Of a DNA stretch of 64,000 bases, positions 50,000 to 59,858 are shown piece by piece. How positions within the stretch are numbered: position 1 is the stretch's first letter; each line of letters opens with the position of its first letter. A program made the translations under genes and the position numbers. The stretch covers positions 1,488,001 through 1,552,000 of the forward strand of contig NZ_CP043908.1 of NCBI RefSeq assembly GCF_008630935.1. Direction: 5' to 3'. This DNA is from Thermodesulfobacterium sp. TA1. Lineage in GTDB: Bacteria > Desulfobacterota > Thermodesulfobacteria > Thermodesulfobacteriales > Thermodesulfobacteriaceae. The notes under the pieces were generated by a model, which was not told the DNA's origin, ran no database searches, and saw nothing but the letters and a program-made list of their open reading frames with translations.

Positions 50000-51365
50000 A
50001 ATACTTTTTATAGACGACGAAATAAACAGCCTAAAAACCATTTCCGCTATTCTTAAAAAACACAATTATACCGTAATCACTGCCCAAACGGTAGAAGAAG
50101 GTATTGTTCAGCTTAGAAAGCATAAACCCAACTGTATCCTGCTTGATTATAGGCTCCCTGGTATGGATGGAATAGAAATGTTGCGTTGGCTAAAACAAGA
50201 AAATATTACATTGCCGGTAATCATGCTTACAGCCTACGGAACGATAGAAAAAGCTGTAGAGGCGATGAAGTTAGGAGCTTTCCATTATTTAGTAAAACCG
50301 GTTGACCCTGACCTTCTCCTTGAAACCATAAGAGAAGCTATTTTAAAACATGAAACCTTCAGCTATCAACCGAACATCTCTCATAAGTTTCCAGAGATCA
50401 TAGCCAAAAGTCAGGCAATGAAAGAAATTTTTTATATTATAGACATGGTAGCAGATACCAGTTCTAATGTGCTTATTACTGGCGAATCTGGTACCGGTAA
50501 AGAACTGGTAGCAAGAGCTATTCATCGGCTTTCTAAAAGGAAAGACCGTTCCTTTATAGTGGTAGATTGTACAACCATCCCAGAAAACCTTTTAGAAAGT
50601 GAGCTTTTTGGATATGAGAAAGGAGCCTTTACTGGAGCTACAGATAAAAAAATCGGTCTTTTAGAGCTGGCTAACGGAGGTACAGTCTTTTTCGACGAGA
50701 TAGGAGAATTACCTATATCCCTTCAAAAAAAATTTTTAAGGTTCTTACAAGAAAAAGAGATTCAAAGATTAGGGAGTATTAATAAGATTAAAGTAGATGT
50801 AAGGGTGATTGCTGCAACCAACAGAGACCTTGAAAAAGCGGTAAAAGAAGGGACCTTTAGAGAAGACCTTTATTGGAGGTTAAACGTAGTAAGAATACAT
50901 CTACCTCCTCTTAGAGAAAGGAAAGAGGACATTCCACTTCTTGTGCAGCATTTTGTCCAAAAGTTTGCTCAGGAAAACAACCGCCCAATTCCTACATTAG
51001 AGCCTGAAGTAATGGAGGTGTTAATAAACTATGAATGGCCTGGAAATGTCCGTGAGCTTATTCATGTAGTAGAGCGTGCTGTTATTCTTTCTACATCTGG
51101 TGTGATTTCTTTTAAACATCTACCTAAAAGGCTCTTAGGTCAAAAGGGAGAAAAAGAAATTCTTCCTACGGATACCTTTAACCTATTAGAAATGGAAAAA
51201 ACCCTTATTCTTAAAGCACTAAACGAAACCGGATGGAACCAAACTAAAGCTGCTCAGCTATTAGGGATTTCAAGAAAACAACTAAGAACTAAGATGAAAA
51301 ACCACGGCCTCCTTCCCGTCTCTTCCATTAAGGATGAGGAAGAAGACGAAGAAGAGGCCTCTTAA
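49989..51365 (+). CDS. NtrC-family sigma-54-dependent response regulator
   Basis: A 458-residue activator. The receiver domain (1-120) has D53 (LLDYRLPG), the AAA+ domain has Walker A GESGTGKE, the sigma-54-contacting GAFTGA loop and Walker B GGTVFFDEIGEL, and the C-terminus is a Fis-type helix-turn-helix (NQTKAAQLLGISRKQLRTKM). It overlaps the kinase by 11 bases and is surely its partner. The acidic tail ends 5 bases from the convergent chemoreceptor gene. The window's only clear sigma-54-like promoter is at 150. Confidence 0.95.
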   Translation: MSHKILFIDDEINSLKTISAILKKHNYTVITAQTVEEGIVQLRKHKPNCILLDYRLPGMDGIEMLRWLKQENITLPVIMLTAYGTIEKAVEAMKLGAFHYLVKPVDPDLLLETIREAILKHETFSYQPNISHKFPEIIAKSQAMKEIFYIIDMVADTSSNVLITGESGTGKELVARAIHRLSKRKDRSFIVVDCTTIPENLLESELFGYEKGAFTGATDKKIGLLELANGGTVFFDEIGELPISLQKKFLRFLQEKEIQRLGSINKIKVDVRVIAATNRDLEKAVKEGTFREDLYWRLNVVRIHLPPLRERKEDIPLLVQHFVQKFAQENNRPIPTLEPEVMEVLINYEWPGNVRELIHVVERAVILSTSGVISFKHLPKRLLGQKGEKEILPTDTFNLLEMEKTLILKALNETGWNQTKAAQLLGISRKQLRTKMKNHGLLPVSSIKDEEEDEEEAS

Positions 51366-51370
51366 ACATT

Positions 51371-52960
51371 TTAAACTTTAAACCATTCTACCGAAGCCTC
51401 AAGTTCTTTAATTCCCTCTGAAATCTTTTCTATAGAAGTCACTACTTCTTCTACCAACCTGTTTATGTTTTGCACCTGTTCCCTTATCGTGTCTACGCTT
51501 TTAGCCATGTCTTCAGAAGTTACTGAAAATTCTTCGGTAGCTGAGGCTATCATTTGGACCATATCCATCGTTTTTTCAGCGGCTTCAAGGATTTTAGAGA
51601 GTGCTTCTTTAGCTTCTAACAAGGCCATGTCTGCTTCCTTAGCCTTTTCGCTACTCTGGTACATTGCGTTTACCGAAAGGGTAGTTCTTTGTTGCATGTT
51701 TTTAATTTTTTCGGTTATTTCTCCGGTGGCTTTAGCCGTACGTTCTGCAAGTCTTCTTATTTCTTCAGCTACTACCGCAAAACCTTTGCCGTGTTCTCCA
51801 GCTCGAGCAGCTTCAATCGTTGCATTTAAGGCAAGAAGATTAGTTTGGTCAGCAATATCTCTTATTACATTAACAATATCGCCGATTTCCTCAGAGCTTT
51901 TTCCCAATTCCTCAATAGCAACAGCAAGGTCATTCATGTTATTCATCAGTTCCTTTACTACTTCAGATACCCTTTCCACTGAACTTTTGCCAATTTCAGC
52001 CCTTTCTTTAGAAAGTTTACTTGTCTCACTTGCCTCTTGGGCGTTTTTGGCTACATCTATGGTGGTTTGGGCTATTTGAGTAGCTGAAGCTGCTACTTGA
52101 TTGGTTTGGTCAGCCAATCCCCTAAAACCTTCATATAATCTATCAGTATTATCTTTTATTTTTTTAAATTCCACCCCAGTGTCTTTAACGGTTCCTCTTA
52201 TTTTTAATATTATACCTTTCAGACTGGCAACGATATTTAAATAAACCTCTTCTATTACATCCTTTACCCTTACAGAAGTATCCTCTGTAAGATCCCCCTG
52301 CTCTAATTTTTTTAATTTAGACAAAGAGTCTTGAAGTTTTTTGTCTACCATATTCCAAGAAAAGTAGATTAAGAAACTTAAACCTAATAAAGAAACCAGC
52401 AGGATACCTATAGTTATCATAAATTGTCGTTGAATTTGGCTTACAACCATTAAACTATAGATTTTAGACTCCTTTTCTTGAACTTCAGAAGCCTTAAGAA
52501 GGTTGTCTTTTATCTGCCTCCATACCTTGGTTTCTTCTACGATAAGATTTTTAGCCTCATCAAACCTTCCTTCTTCAGAAAGTTTTTGAGCGTTAAGTTT
52601 CATTTCATGAGCTTTAGGCCATAGCTGATAAGCCTCTTGTAAAAGTTTTTTAATTTCAGGATGGGTAGTTAACTTTAAAGTTTCCTCCATTGTTTTTATA
52701 AAATCTTCATGGGCTTTTTGGTAGTTCTTCTTGGCTTTTTCATCCTTAGGGTTTATAAAAACATTTCTGGTAGCTTGTTCTGTTTGCAACCCTAAACCAT
52801 ACAATTTTTCTGTATTTTTTAAAATGACAATTTCTTTTTCAATTAAACGGTTTAAAGTATTTTTATACTTCTGATTAGAGTAAAACCATACCCCTATTTG
52901 AAGAATCAATACTACTACAATACCTAAATTTATTAATTGAAAAAGACGTTTAATCTGCAT
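51371..52960 (-). CDS. methyl-accepting chemotaxis protein
   Basis: A 529-residue chemoreceptor. Helices at about 9-28 and 182-205 flank a four-helix-type periplasmic domain of about 155 residues. After a HAMP region comes the long signalling coiled coil, with the hairpin tip [40 protein letters not shown]. The ligand is unknown. A good AGGAGGG site precedes the ATG. No other chemotaxis or flagellar gene is in the window. Confidence 0.95.
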   Translation of the reverse strand: MQIKRLFQLINLGIVVVLILQIGVWFYSNQKYKNTLNRLIEKEIVILKNTEKLYGLGLQTEQATRNVFINPKDEKAKKNYQKAHEDFIKTMEETLKLTTHPEIKKLLQEAYQLWPKAHEMKLNAQKLSEEGRFDEAKNLIVEETKVWRQIKDNLLKASEVQEKESKIYSLMVVSQIQRQFMITIGILLVSLLGLSFLIYFSWNMVDKKLQDSLSKLKKLEQGDLTEDTSVRVKDVIEEVYLNIVASLKGIILKIRGTVKDTGVEFKKIKDNTDRLYEGFRGLADQTNQVAASATQIAQTTIDVAKNAQEASETSKLSKERAEIGKSSVERVSEVVKELMNNMNDLAVAIEELGKSSEEIGDIVNVIRDIADQTNLLALNATIEAARAGEHGKGFAVVAEEIRRLAERTAKATGEITEKIKNMQQRTTLSVNAMYQSSEKAKEADMALLEAKEALSKILEAAEKTMDMVQMIASATEEFSVTSEDMAKSVDTIREQVQNINRLVEEVVTSIEKISEGIKELEASVEWFKV

Positions 52961-53020
52961 GTTTTACCCTCCTGCAATCTATTTTATCTTTAAATAAAAT
53001 AATATTCCAAAAAAATTTTT

Positions 53021-54391
53021 TTAAGAAGCAAACAAAACAGGGAAAACCCCAAGTAAAGTGGTAAAAATCAGGGTAAAAGTAAGGACTAATCTTAAAGTAA
53101 AAGGAACAGAAAGTGTTACTAATCCTCCTTCGTAAAAAAACATCTTTACTCCGACCCTTAAGTAATAATAAGCTGAAAGGATGCTAAAAAGGATGACTAC
53201 TACCGCTACCCAAGTATAGCCTGCCTCTATGATAGACTTAAAAACAAAAAACTTGGCTACAAACCCCCCAAAAGGAGGAAGTCCGGTCAAAGAAAAGAGA
53301 AAAACCAACATAGCAAAGGCTAAAAAAAGGCTAACTTGAGAAAGTCCTTGAAAAGAATTTATCCTTTCTCCTTGAGGAAAGGCTATAAGGGTAGCAAAGG
53401 CACCAAGGTTCATAAAGGCATAAACTAAAGCATAAAAAGCTATGGCTTTTAAACCGGTAGTTGAACAAGCTATCACCGCAAGGAGAAGGTAACCTGCATG
53501 GGCTATAGAGGAATAGGCAAGAAGACGTTTAAGGTTGTTTTGTCTTAAAGCTAAGATGTTTCCTATCCCTACGGTTAAAAAGGCTATAAAAATTAAAGGT
53601 CCTATCCAAAGGTTAGGTGCTAAAGACAAGGATTCTATCAAAAATCTTGCCATAGCTCCTACTGCTGCAGCCTTAGGTCCCACGGACATAAAGGCTGTAA
53701 CCGGTGTAGGTGCTCCCTCGTATACATCAGGAGACCATTGATGAAAAGGCGCAAGCCCTGCCTTAAAACTTAAAGCAGAAAGGACTAAAACTACTCCGGC
53801 TAACAGATAAAAGGTTCTATCTGCAAATAAAGAAACTTTCTCTGAAATGGTTAAAAAGTGAGTTCCCCCAAAAACACCAAAAAAAATAGAAATTCCCAAA
53901 ACAAACAAAGCAGAAAACATACTTCCTAAAAGATAATACTTAAGAGAGGCTTCGTTAGATTTAAGGTCTGTTACAACCAAACCTGCTAAAAGATAAAGAC
54001 AAAGAGACATAAACTCTAAGGAAAGGAAAAGACTTAAAAGTTCTCTTGAAGAAACCATAAACATCATCCCCAAGGTGCTAAGCATAAGAAGAAGGTTAAA
54101 CTCATAAAAAACCTCGTCTTTTATTTTAGGATAATGCATGCCCATAAGGCTACACAAACCAAGGTTTATCAAAAACACTAATTTTAACGTTTGACTAAAA
54201 GGGTCAGCCACAAACATTCCTTTAAAGGTTTCTCCCTGAAAAATAGATAAAGAAAACATGGTTAAAACAGAAAAGACTACTACCAATAAGGTATGAATTT
54301 TTCTTTCTTTAATCCAAAGACCTACCAAAAAATAAACCAAAGTAAAACCCACAAAAAGGGTTTCTGGAAAGATAGGTATCAAGGTTTCCAT
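53021..54391 (-). CDS. nuoN: complex I proton-translocating subunit NuoN
   Basis: An antiporter-like membrane subunit, 456 residues, about 14 helices. NuoN features include SLEFMSLCLYLLAG, the FHQWSPDVYEGAPTP stretch and KRLLAYSSIAHAGYLLLA. An upstream in-frame ATG at 54415 exists, but GAGGAGGT lies 5 bases before the ATG at 54391, which I take as the start. Last gene of the complex I operon, 24 bases after nuoM. Confidence 0.93.
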   Translation of the reverse strand: METLIPIFPETLFVGFTLVYFLVGLWIKERKIHTLLVVVFSVLTMFSLSIFQGETFKGMFVADPFSQTLKLVFLINLGLCSLMGMHYPKIKDEVFYEFNLLLMLSTLGMMFMVSSRELLSLFLSLEFMSLCLYLLAGLVVTDLKSNEASLKYYLLGSMFSALFVLGISIFFGVFGGTHFLTISEKVSLFADRTFYLLAGVVLVLSALSFKAGLAPFHQWSPDVYEGAPTPVTAFMSVGPKAAAVGAMARFLIESLSLAPNLWIGPLIFIAFLTVGIGNILALRQNNLKRLLAYSSIAHAGYLLLAVIACSTTGLKAIAFYALVYAFMNLGAFATLIAFPQGERINSFQGLSQVSLFLAFAMLVFLFSLTGLPPFGGFVAKFFVFKSIIEAGYTWVAVVVILFSILSAYYYLRVGVKMFFYEGGLVTLSVPFTLRLVLTFTLIFTTLLGVFPVLFAS

Positions 54392-54415
54392 CGTTACCTC
54401 CTCAAAAAGCCTCAT

Positions 54416-55891
54416 CTAAAGCCCTTTGTTTAAAAACTCAAGCAATTGGGCTATAGGAATTTTCATCACGCTTAAAACCACCTGAGGATAAAGTCCCAAA
54501 ATAAAAACCAGAAAAACTAAAGGCAAAAACATTACAACCTCTCTTAGATTAAGGTCATAAAGCTGGTCTTTAATCTCAGAAGGCACTTCTTTTAACACCA
54601 CCCGATAATAAAGCCACACCATATAAGCAGTTCCAAGGACAAAACCTAAAGGTAAAAAAGCACCTAAGGACATTTTATCCTTAAAAACCCCTAAGGCTAC
54701 TAAAAACTCACCTATAAAAGAATTAGTGCCTGGAAAACCTATGGCTGCAGCAGAGAAAAGGGTATAAAAAACCACAAAAACAGGAACAGCCTTACCAAGT
54801 CCTCCGTATTTAGTTAGATCTCTGGTATGAGTTCTTTCATAGATAGCCCCGATACACATAAAAAGTGCACCGGTTACTATTCCATGGTTTATCATCTGAA
54901 GAACCGCCCCTTCTATAGCCTCTTGGTTTAGGGTAAAAATACCTAAGGTAACAAATCCCATATGACTTACACTGGAGTAGGCTATCAGACGTTTAAAGTC
55001 TGTTTGCATAAGGGTTACCAAGGCTCCGTAAATAATAGCTATTATCGAAAGTATTTGCATAAAATCTTTTAATCCAAGGGTAGCCTCTGGGCAAAAAGGA
55101 AGGGTAAACCTTAAAAATCCATAGGCACCCACCTTAAGAAGGATGCCGGCTAAAATAACCGAACCCGCGGTAGGGGCTTCTGTATGGGCATCAGGAAGCC
55201 AGGTATGGAAGGGAAACATAGGGACTTTTACCGCAAAAGCAGCAAAAAAAGCTAAAAAAAGCCAGTATTGGAGGTTTAACGGAAGGTTTGCCTTGGAAAG
55301 CTCTATGATGTCAAAAGTTTTGCCTCCTACATAATAAAGAACGATAAGACCTATTAACATAAGGACACTGCCAGCAAAAGTGAAAATAACAAACTTAACC
55401 GAGGCGTAAATCCGGTTTTGACTTCCCCAGATACCTATCAGTAAAAACATCGGAATCAGCATGGCCTCCCAAAACACATAAAACAAAAACATATCAAGGG
55501 CACAAAAAACCCCTATCATAACCGTTTCCATCACCAGAAGCAAAGCGTAAAATTCTTTAGTCCTATGTTTAATGGCTGTCCATGAACAAAGCACGCATAA
55601 AACGCTGATAAAAAGGGTTAACCACACAAAGAGAAAGCTTATCCCATCTACTCCAACCTTATAGTAAGAGTTTAAAAATGGAATCCAAGGATAGATTTCT
55701 AAAAACTGAAAATTGGGGTTAGTTTTATCAAAGTTAAACCAAAGAGGAATACCTAAAAGTAAATTTAAAAGCGTAGTCCCTAAAGCGATATACTTAGCTA
55801 ATCCTTCTTTTTTTACTAAAAAAATTAAAACTGCACCAACTAAAGGTAAAAAAATAAGATAAGAAAGAATAGGATAGCCTACCCCACCCAT
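54416..55891 (-). CDS. nuoM: complex I proton-translocating subunit NuoM
   Basis: A 491-residue antiporter-like subunit. Hallmarks are VGVDGISFLFVWLTLF, FYVFWEAMLIPMFLLIGIWG, FPFHTWLPDAHTEAPTAGSVILAGILLKVGAYG and KRLIAYSSVSHMGFV. The conserved Glu of FWEAM and the Lys of GILLKVGAYG are present for proton transfer. It lies between the 590-residue antiporter-like gene and nuoN. Confidence 0.95.
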   Translation of the reverse strand: MGGVGYPILSYLIFLPLVGAVLIFLVKKEGLAKYIALGTTLLNLLLGIPLWFNFDKTNPNFQFLEIYPWIPFLNSYYKVGVDGISFLFVWLTLFISVLCVLCSWTAIKHRTKEFYALLLVMETVMIGVFCALDMFLFYVFWEAMLIPMFLLIGIWGSQNRIYASVKFVIFTFAGSVLMLIGLIVLYYVGGKTFDIIELSKANLPLNLQYWLFLAFFAAFAVKVPMFPFHTWLPDAHTEAPTAGSVILAGILLKVGAYGFLRFTLPFCPEATLGLKDFMQILSIIAIIYGALVTLMQTDFKRLIAYSSVSHMGFVTLGIFTLNQEAIEGAVLQMINHGIVTGALFMCIGAIYERTHTRDLTKYGGLGKAVPVFVVFYTLFSAAAIGFPGTNSFIGEFLVALGVFKDKMSLGAFLPLGFVLGTAYMVWLYYRVVLKEVPSEIKDQLYDLNLREVVMFLPLVFLVFILGLYPQVVLSVMKIPIAQLLEFLNKGL

Positions 55892-55903
55892 TACACCACT
55901 CCT

Positions 55904-57676
55904 TTAAAAAAGCATAGGCAAAGCTAAAAGTAATAGCAAAGCAATCAACCCTATTATCATTAGAAAAGCATAGTCTGAAACCTTTCCTGTTTGAATTACC
56001 TTTATTATTTCGCTTAGTTGTAAAGAACCTTTAGCTAAAGCATGATAGGTTCCGTCAACCCCTGAAACATCAATTTTTTTAGAAAGATTCGCTAACCTTA
56101 ACATCCCTCTTATAAAAACCTTTTCATACGCCTCCCCTATTATTTGATAGTCTACCTTAGCCACCACCTTTTCTGCCAGGGTCAAAAACCAAGAGGTAGC
56201 CTTACGATAAAACCAGTCAGCATCAAGGTTTATGCACCTTATCTCAGGAGGATAAAGACCTGAAAGCACAAGTAAAGTAAAGGCTAAAGCTGAAAAACCA
56301 AGAAGCTGAATCTGGTCTATCACATGGGCTGGAGTGTAAGGATGATAGGCTACAGGATAGGGAAGGATAGAGTAAAACAAACCTGGAAAAAGCCCTATTC
56401 CGATGCAAAGAAAAGCTGCTATACCCATGGCAAGTAGCATGTGAGGTGGCGCTTCCTTAGGTTTTAAACCAGAATCATAACTAAAAAAAGAAAAATAAGG
56501 CACCTTTATTCCTGCAACAAGAAAAACACCTGCAGAAGCCAAAAGAAGAGCTAACCAAATAATAAGCAATCCTCCTTCACCAGCAGCAGAAATAATCATA
56601 GACTTACTTACAAATCCACTGGTTAAAGGAAATCCAGAAATAGAAGCAGCCCCTATGATGCAAAAAATAGCAGTTAACGGCATGTATTTATAAAGCCCCC
56701 CGAGGTCGGTAGTGTTTATCTTGCCTGTCCTATATAAAACAGCCCCCAACGCCATAAAAAGCACAGCATCATATAAAATATGACATAATGCATGGGCTAT
56801 TGTTCCGTTAAGAGATAGCGTAGTTCCTATTCCTATGCCTATGACCATAAATCCTACTTGATTGATGATAACATAAGATAAAACCCTTCTTAAGTTGTTT
56901 TCTATAATCCCGTAAAAAATAGGGAAAACAACCATCAATGCCCCTATGTATATCAAAAGCTCTGTCCCTGAAAAACTTCTTGCCAAAACATAAACCGCAG
57001 TCTTAGTAGTAAAAACTGAAAGAAAGACAGTACCTGTCTCAGTAGATTCAGGATAAGCGTCAGGAAGCCAGGCATGAAGGACAGGGAAGGCTGCATTAAC
57101 CCCAAAACCTAAAAAAATAAGCCAAGAGGCTAAACTGTTTAATCCTATATATTCAAACCTTAAAGACCCTGTTTGCTTAAACCATAGTATTATTCCTCCT
57201 AAAAGCAACAAACCACCCGTCAAATGCACCAATAGATATCTCATACCTGCAGAGATAGCCTTTTTCGTCCTTGCTGTAAGTATTACTACGGTTGAGGCTA
57301 AAGCCATAATTTCCCAAAAAATATAAAGGGTAACCAAATCTCCTGCAAAAACTACCCCCAAAGCTGAACCTGCATAAATAAAACCTGCAACTAAATGCAG
57401 GTTGTCTTTAACATGAAGGCTGTAAATAGCGGTTAGTAAAGTAATCAAGGAAAAGATGTAACCAAAAGGCAGAGAAAGCCTATCTACCCTTTTAAACACA
57501 AGCTCTGAATCAAACGCCCTTAAAACCCAAGAAACCCCTTCAGATAAAAACAGCACATAAACAAAAGTCAGGAGAGGGAGGACTACAAGATAAATGGTTT
57601 TTATCCTTCCCTTTAAAAAGGGAATTAAAAAGCTACCTAAAATCAGAATAAACGCAGGAGGTAGGTTAATCACCAT
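55904..57676 (-). CDS. Mrp/NuoL-type antiporter subunit with C-terminal extension
   Basis: A 590-residue antiporter-like membrane protein. Residues 1-430 form the core (LYIFWEIMALASTVVILTAR, LHAWLPDAYPESTETGTVFLS, RRVLSYVIINQVGFMVIG). The remaining 160 residues, ending in a terminal helix, resemble the lateral-helix tail of NuoL. The core resembles Na+/H+ antiporter subunit D proteins more than classical NuoL. It sits where nuoL would be, before nuoM and nuoN, and overlaps the 83-residue gene by 11 bases. It could supply the NuoL function. Confidence 0.8.
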   Translation of the reverse strand: MVINLPPAFILILGSFLIPFLKGRIKTIYLVVLPLLTFVYVLFLSEGVSWVLRAFDSELVFKRVDRLSLPFGYIFSLITLLTAIYSLHVKDNLHLVAGFIYAGSALGVVFAGDLVTLYIFWEIMALASTVVILTARTKKAISAGMRYLLVHLTGGLLLLGGIILWFKQTGSLRFEYIGLNSLASWLIFLGFGVNAAFPVLHAWLPDAYPESTETGTVFLSVFTTKTAVYVLARSFSGTELLIYIGALMVVFPIFYGIIENNLRRVLSYVIINQVGFMVIGIGIGTTLSLNGTIAHALCHILYDAVLFMALGAVLYRTGKINTTDLGGLYKYMPLTAIFCIIGAASISGFPLTSGFVSKSMIISAAGEGGLLIIWLALLLASAGVFLVAGIKVPYFSFFSYDSGLKPKEAPPHMLLAMGIAAFLCIGIGLFPGLFYSILPYPVAYHPYTPAHVIDQIQLLGFSALAFTLLVLSGLYPPEIRCINLDADWFYRKATSWFLTLAEKVVAKVDYQIIGEAYEKVFIRGMLRLANLSKKIDVSGVDGTYHALAKGSLQLSEIIKVIQTGKVSDYAFLMIIGLIALLLLLALPMLF

Positions 57677-57917
57677 AATAGTCTTCCCTCCTCATTACCA
57701 AAGGCCTTAAAAAATGTTTAGCTATAAGCACCGACCATACGCAGGCTACAAACCCAAAAGCCCCATAAAAAGAAGGATAGCCATCAAAACCAAAATAAGC
57801 ATGCTTATGGACAAAAAAATCTACCCCTATCAGTAAAACCAGAAACAAATAAAAACCTTTTAAAAACTTTTTTATGTTTTCTCTATAATCAAAAAACCCT
57901 TTCTTTTCTTCTTCCAT
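57666..57917 (-). CDS. small membrane protein of the complex I operon (83 residues)
   Basis: Two membrane helices (about residues 18-35 and 49-67) with a cytoplasmic, Lys-rich N-terminus. It lies between the 49-residue gene (12 bases upstream) and the 590-residue antiporter-like gene (11-base overlap). I do not recognise a named family; small subunits occur at this position between Mrp-like genes in other loci. Probably an accessory subunit. Confidence 0.65.
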   Translation of the reverse strand: MEEEKKGFFDYRENIKKFLKGFYLFLVLLIGVDFFVHKHAYFGFDGYPSFYGAFGFVACVWSVLIAKHFLRPLVMRREDYYGD

Positions 57918-57929
57918 AAAATTCCCCCG

Positions 57930-58079
57930 TTAATGAGGTTTATGTCCAAAATAAAAGATTAAAAACAAATAAAGGGTAGTAAGGGCCAAAACTATGTAAA
58001 AAATCCTTCGATACCCTGGCCATGGGTCGTGTTTTAAGATTTGTCTTTCCGTGGTCTCATTTTCCCCAACTAAATTCAC
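57930..58079 (-). CDS. 49-residue membrane protein of the complex I operon, GTG start
   Basis: A small open frame begins with GTG at 58079, overlapping the stop of the preceding antiporter gene as GTGA, and ends at 57930. The product has a charged N-terminal half (NETTERQILKHDPWPGYRR) and one membrane helix (about 27-43, FYIVLALTTLYLFLIFYFG), then ends HKPH. It fills the gap between two operon genes precisely, and hydrophobicity and coupling argue it is translated. No family recognised. Confidence 0.6.
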   Translation of the reverse strand: MNLVGENETTERQILKHDPWPGYRRIFYIVLALTTLYLFLIFYFGHKPH

Positions 58080-59551
58080 TTGATAACCTCCGCAGCAAGA
58101 TTTATTAAAAAGTTTGGATAAATTCCCAAAACTATACTAATAAGTGCAGTAATCAATAAAGCAGTAGCCATAAAGGGGTTTTCTTTAATCGGATGGCCTC
58201 CAGGTTTCTCTTTATATTCTCTAAAATAAGCCCTATAAACTATAGGAAAAAAGTAACCTGCGTTAAGTAAAGAACTAAAAAGAAGTACCCATAAAACCCA
58301 AAGGTTTTTTCCTTCTATGGCACCAAGCAAAAGATACCACTTGGTAATAAAGCCTCCTACTAAAGGTATACCTACCATTCCAAGAGCCCCGATCGTAAAA
58401 GCTGCCATCGTAATAGGAAGTCTTCTGGCTATACCATCAAGCTGGCTAACCTCGGTTTTATGAGCGCAAACATAGATAGAACCAGCACAAAAAAAGAGGG
58501 TGATTTTAGCGAAAGCATGGTTAGAAATGTGGATAATACCTCCTATCATGCCATGGTAAGTAAGTAAAAGGGCGCCAAGCAAGATGTAAGAAAGCTGACT
58601 AACCGTAGAATAAGCCAGTCTAGCTTTAAGGTTGTCTCTTGTAAGAGCAATGACTGAAGCGGTAGTTATGGTAAAGGCTGCCATAAAAAGGGCTAAGTCT
58701 GTGGTAGAAAGTAGCTTCATCGTCTCTGAGCCAAATACAAAAAATATCGTTCTTAGCACAGTAAAAACCCCGGTTTTAACCACCGCTACCGCATGAAGAA
58801 GGGCAGAAACCGGAGTAGGTGCTACCATCGCCGCAGGCAACCAGCCATGTAAAGGCATAACCGCAGCTTTGGCAAAACCATAAAAATACATAAGAAAAAC
58901 CACTCCTAAAAGTCCTCGATGAGCCTCTACTATCTTCTCAGTAAAAATCCCGCCTTTTTGGAATTCAAGGGTTCCTGCCAAAAGGTAGGTAATGACTATG
59001 GCTGCAACCAACAAAAGTTTGGCAGCCCCTATAAGATATATAGCATATTTTCTGGCACCAGCCCTGGCTTCCGGAGTTTCATGATGAGCAACCAGAGGAT
59101 AAGTAACAAACGTAAGGGCTTCATAAAAGAGAAACATCGTAAACAGATTAGCCGAAAAAGCAACCCCCATCGTAGAAGAAAGAGCCCCAGCAAAACAGGC
59201 ATAATATCTGGTTTGCTTTTTTTCATGATGTCCTCTCATGTAACCTATGGAATAAAAAGTAGTAATTATCCATAAAAAAGAAGCTCCAAGGGCAAAAAGA
59301 AGTCCCATCGCGTCTACTTTAAACTTTAAAGAAATGCCAGGAAGGATAGAAAAGACTTCAAACTCCAAAACTTTCCCAGAAATAACGGTAGGGACCATCG
59401 ATAAAACTAACAAAAACTTAATCACTCCTGCTAAGACAGACCAAAATTCCCTTAAGTTAGGTTTTTTTTCTCCGGTAACGAGGATAAAAGGTATGGCCAA
59501 TAAAGACACAAGCACGCACAGTAAAGGGGTGATAGAGGTTTCTACCGTCAT
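58076..59551 (-). CDS. Mrp/MnhD-type monovalent cation/H+ antiporter subunit in complex I operon
   Basis: A 491-residue antiporter-like protein, about 14 helices. Features include FKVDAMGLLFALGASFLWI, MFLFYEALTFVTYPLVAH, MPLHGWLPAAMVAPTPVSALLHAVAVVKTGVF and KARLAYSTVSQLSYILLGA; the LLHAVAVVKTGVF element is typical of MrpA/MrpD/NuoL-type proteins. It follows nuoK directly, so the operon has four antiporter-like subunits in total. It may add an extra ion-translocating unit. Confidence 0.82.
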   Translation of the reverse strand: MTVETSITPLLCVLVSLLAIPFILVTGEKKPNLREFWSVLAGVIKFLLVLSMVPTVISGKVLEFEVFSILPGISLKFKVDAMGLLFALGASFLWIITTFYSIGYMRGHHEKKQTRYYACFAGALSSTMGVAFSANLFTMFLFYEALTFVTYPLVAHHETPEARAGARKYAIYLIGAAKLLLVAAIVITYLLAGTLEFQKGGIFTEKIVEAHRGLLGVVFLMYFYGFAKAAVMPLHGWLPAAMVAPTPVSALLHAVAVVKTGVFTVLRTIFFVFGSETMKLLSTTDLALFMAAFTITTASVIALTRDNLKARLAYSTVSQLSYILLGALLLTYHGMIGGIIHISNHAFAKITLFFCAGSIYVCAHKTEVSQLDGIARRLPITMAAFTIGALGMVGIPLVGGFITKWYLLLGAIEGKNLWVLWVLLFSSLLNAGYFFPIVYRAYFREYKEKPGGHPIKENPFMATALLITALISIVLGIYPNFLINLAAEVIK

Positions 59552-59552
59552 C

Positions 59553-59858
59553 TTAGTCTTCCCTCAAAAGATTAAATTCTTCTATCTTTAGAGTTGGTTT
59601 ATTCCGATAGGCTATAACTAATATAATAAGCCCTACTGCTACCGCTCCGGCAGCACAACCTATGATAAAAAGGGCGATTACTTGAGCTTTTAAGTCTTGT
59701 AAGTAATGACCTAAAGCTACTAAAGACAGATTAACCGCATTAAGCATTACTTCTATAGAAATAAGCAACATGATCAGGTTTTTTCTGATAAGAAACCCGG
59801 TAAGCCCGATCCCAAAAAGACAAAAACTTAAGATAAGATACCAATTAAGAGGAACCAT
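59553..59858 (-). CDS. nuoK: complex I subunit NuoK
   Basis: A 101-residue membrane protein with three helices. GIGLTGFLIRKNLIMLLISIE and EVMLNAVNLSLVA carry the two conserved membrane glutamates of the proton path (about residues 36 and 72 in family numbering). It overlaps nuoJ by 14 bases and precedes the Mrp-type subunit by one base. Confidence 0.95.
   Translation of the reverse strand: MVPLNWYLILSFCLFGIGLTGFLIRKNLIMLLISIEVMLNAVNLSLVALGHYLQDLKAQVIALFIIGCAAGAVAVGLIILVIAYRNKPTLKIEEFNLLRED

Noticed and set aside
51465-52079. A 204-codon frame opposite the chemoreceptor gene
   Set aside because: Antisense to the strongly conserved signalling domain; its Ser/Ala/Leu-rich composition is a reflection of the coiled-coil codons.
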